Translations under genes and position numbers: made by a program | Notes under the pieces: generated by a model | Databases searched by the model: none | What the model saw: the letters and a program-made list of their open reading frames with translations, nothing else | Told to the model about the DNA's origin: nothing | Shown: positions 63,187 to 64,000 of the stretch, piece after piece | Layout: each line of letters starts with the position of its first letter | Position numbering within the stretch: the first letter of the stretch is position 1 | DNA from: Plasmodium relictum | Lineage: Eukaryota; Apicomplexa; Aconoidasida; Haemosporida; Plasmodiidae | Length of the DNA stretch: 64,000 nucleotides | Assembly: GCF_900005765.1 (NCBI RefSeq) | Contig: NC_041685.1 | Location: forward strand, 186,001 to 250,000 | Direction of reading: 5' to 3'

Positions 63187-64000
63187 TTATTTTCTCCTTA
63201 CATGCATACAACTATAGGTTATACTATTTTGTAAATCATCCTTTTCGTATTCCTTATAGAACATTTTAACATTTTCATCAATATTAGAAAACATTTGCTA
63301 AAGTAAAATAAAATAAAAAAAACATAATCAAAAAATAAAATAAAATAAATAAAACGAAATATAATATAAATTTAATCAAACTTGTAATCTTATTTTATGT
63401 CCAGGTAGCCAGTGTACTTGATTAAATTGTTCTATATCATCTAATATATGTACATTTAAATATAATAATGATTCCATCTAATTTAAAAAAAAAGAAAAAA
63501 AAAAATTAATTTTGATATATTTTATTTTATCACTTCCTCTTCAAAATAAACATTTACACTTACACTATCAAAACCAACATTGATAAAATGCTTAGCTATT
63601 TCGGTTGTTAATTTTTGACTCTTAAAAAATTCTATAACTAATTTTTTTTCTTTTTCTAATTCTGCATCTACAAAAAAAAAAAAAAAAAAAGACATTCAAA
63701 TATAAATATACAGGAAAGAAAAAAAATATTTTTTTAATAAATTACCTACATTCCATACATGAGCAAAACCTTTTAAGTGTGAAGCATAATTTTTACATAA
63801 AAAATCTACCATAAAATGAATAACATTTTTTGGTTGTTGCTTATCAATCTCCTTAAAAAATAAAATTAATTAAAATATAGTTTCAGAGTATCTCAATAAA
63901 AGTAATATTTATTTTTTTTTTAATTAAAAATTTAATATCAAAAAAATACCTCTGATATACAATTTAGAAGCTTTGAAATCGCTTTTCTTGAATAATTTTT
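63187..64000 (-). CDS. Multi-exon protein with RIIa-like and SAM-like segments, 5' end outside window
   Basis: Five exons are visible on the minus strand: 64000-63950 (open to the edge), 63851-63746, 63667-63564, 63477-63382 and 63297-63187. All introns are short, GT-AG and in phase. The reading is KNYSRKAISKLLNCISE, EIDKQQPKNVIHFMVDFLC with KNYASHLKGFAHVW, then AELEKEKKLVIEFFKSQKL, TTEIAKHFINVGFDSMES, LLYLNVHILDDIEQFNQVH and WLPGHKIRLQQMF, ending SITYSCMHVRRK. The second exon (QPKNVIHFMVDFL) resembles the dimerisation/docking fold of PKA RII and related proteins (family P..i..F...Y), and INVGFDSMESLL...WLPGHKIRLQQMF resembles a SAM domain. The protein is free of low-complexity filler, which suggests conservation. 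The start lies beyond the window. The final exon could alternatively splice at ATGCAT-GTAAGG, but no further exon is evident. Confidence 0.7.

Noticed and set aside
1-64000. tRNA, rRNA, snRNA, telomerase RNA template, transposons, retroelements or CRISPR
   Set aside because: I looked for tRNA-like G+C-rich cloverleaf blocks, snRNA signature motifs, a telomere-repeat template, long terminal or inverted repeats and reverse transcriptase/transposase motifs and found none.

Overview
This window looks like a piece of a nuclear chromosome from a malaria parasite (Plasmodium or a very close haemosporidian). It is extremely A+T-rich (roughly 85% by eye). Its proteins are swollen by Asn/Lys/Asp/Glu low-complexity inserts, most genes are single long exons, and a few are chopped into short exons with GT-AG introns. 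The arginase carries the charged insert known from Plasmodium arginase. From memory, coatomer beta', RNase II, arginase, a CCCH protein and HslU in this order recall P. falciparum chromosome 9, but the sequence is clearly not P. falciparum. A very A+T-rich avian-type parasite such as P. gallinaceum or P. relictum is a reasonable guess, not a proof.

Layout, left to right: coatomer beta' (-, runs off the left edge); a giant endonuclease/exonuclease/phosphatase-fold protein (+); a two-exon RNase II/DIS3L2-like exoribonuclease (-); a seven-exon ESCRT-III CHMP1 (+) convergent with a seven-exon NECAP (-); a 486-residue secreted or apicoplast-leader-like protein (-); a Maf-like pyrophosphatase (+); dynein light intermediate chain (-); a three-exon 69-residue protein (-); a gene-poor stretch with two tiny hydrophobic ORFs; arginase (+) convergent with a CCCH zinc-finger protein (-); a 4-kb gap with unexplained exon-like islands; a leucine-rich-repeat protein (-); an unknown 639-residue protein (-); a GSKIP-domain protein (+); tubulin cofactor B (+); a two-exon 78-residue protein (+); a TELO2-like protein (-); a TBC Rab-GAP (+); a URI-type prefoldin (-); mitochondrial HslU (-); small ORFs; and at the right edge a multi-exon protein with RIIa-like and SAM-like segments (-, 5' end outside the window).

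There is no operon logic. The genes are ordinary eukaryotic housekeeping genes, many arranged divergently or convergently. A loose membrane-traffic theme recurs (coatomer, ESCRT-III, NECAP, TBC Rab-GAP, dynein chain), plus tubulin folding and RNA decay. I saw no tRNA, rRNA, transposon, retroelement, CRISPR array or subtelomeric multigene family. The most useful results are the spliced small genes reconstructed by hand (CHMP1, NECAP, the 69- and 78-residue proteins, the RIIa/SAM gene) and several protein-level signals: a possible N-myristoylated CHMP1, a conserved dynein adaptor-binding helix, an EEF tail on TBCB, a GSKIP domain, and a TELO2-like protein in a parasite thought to lack TOR.
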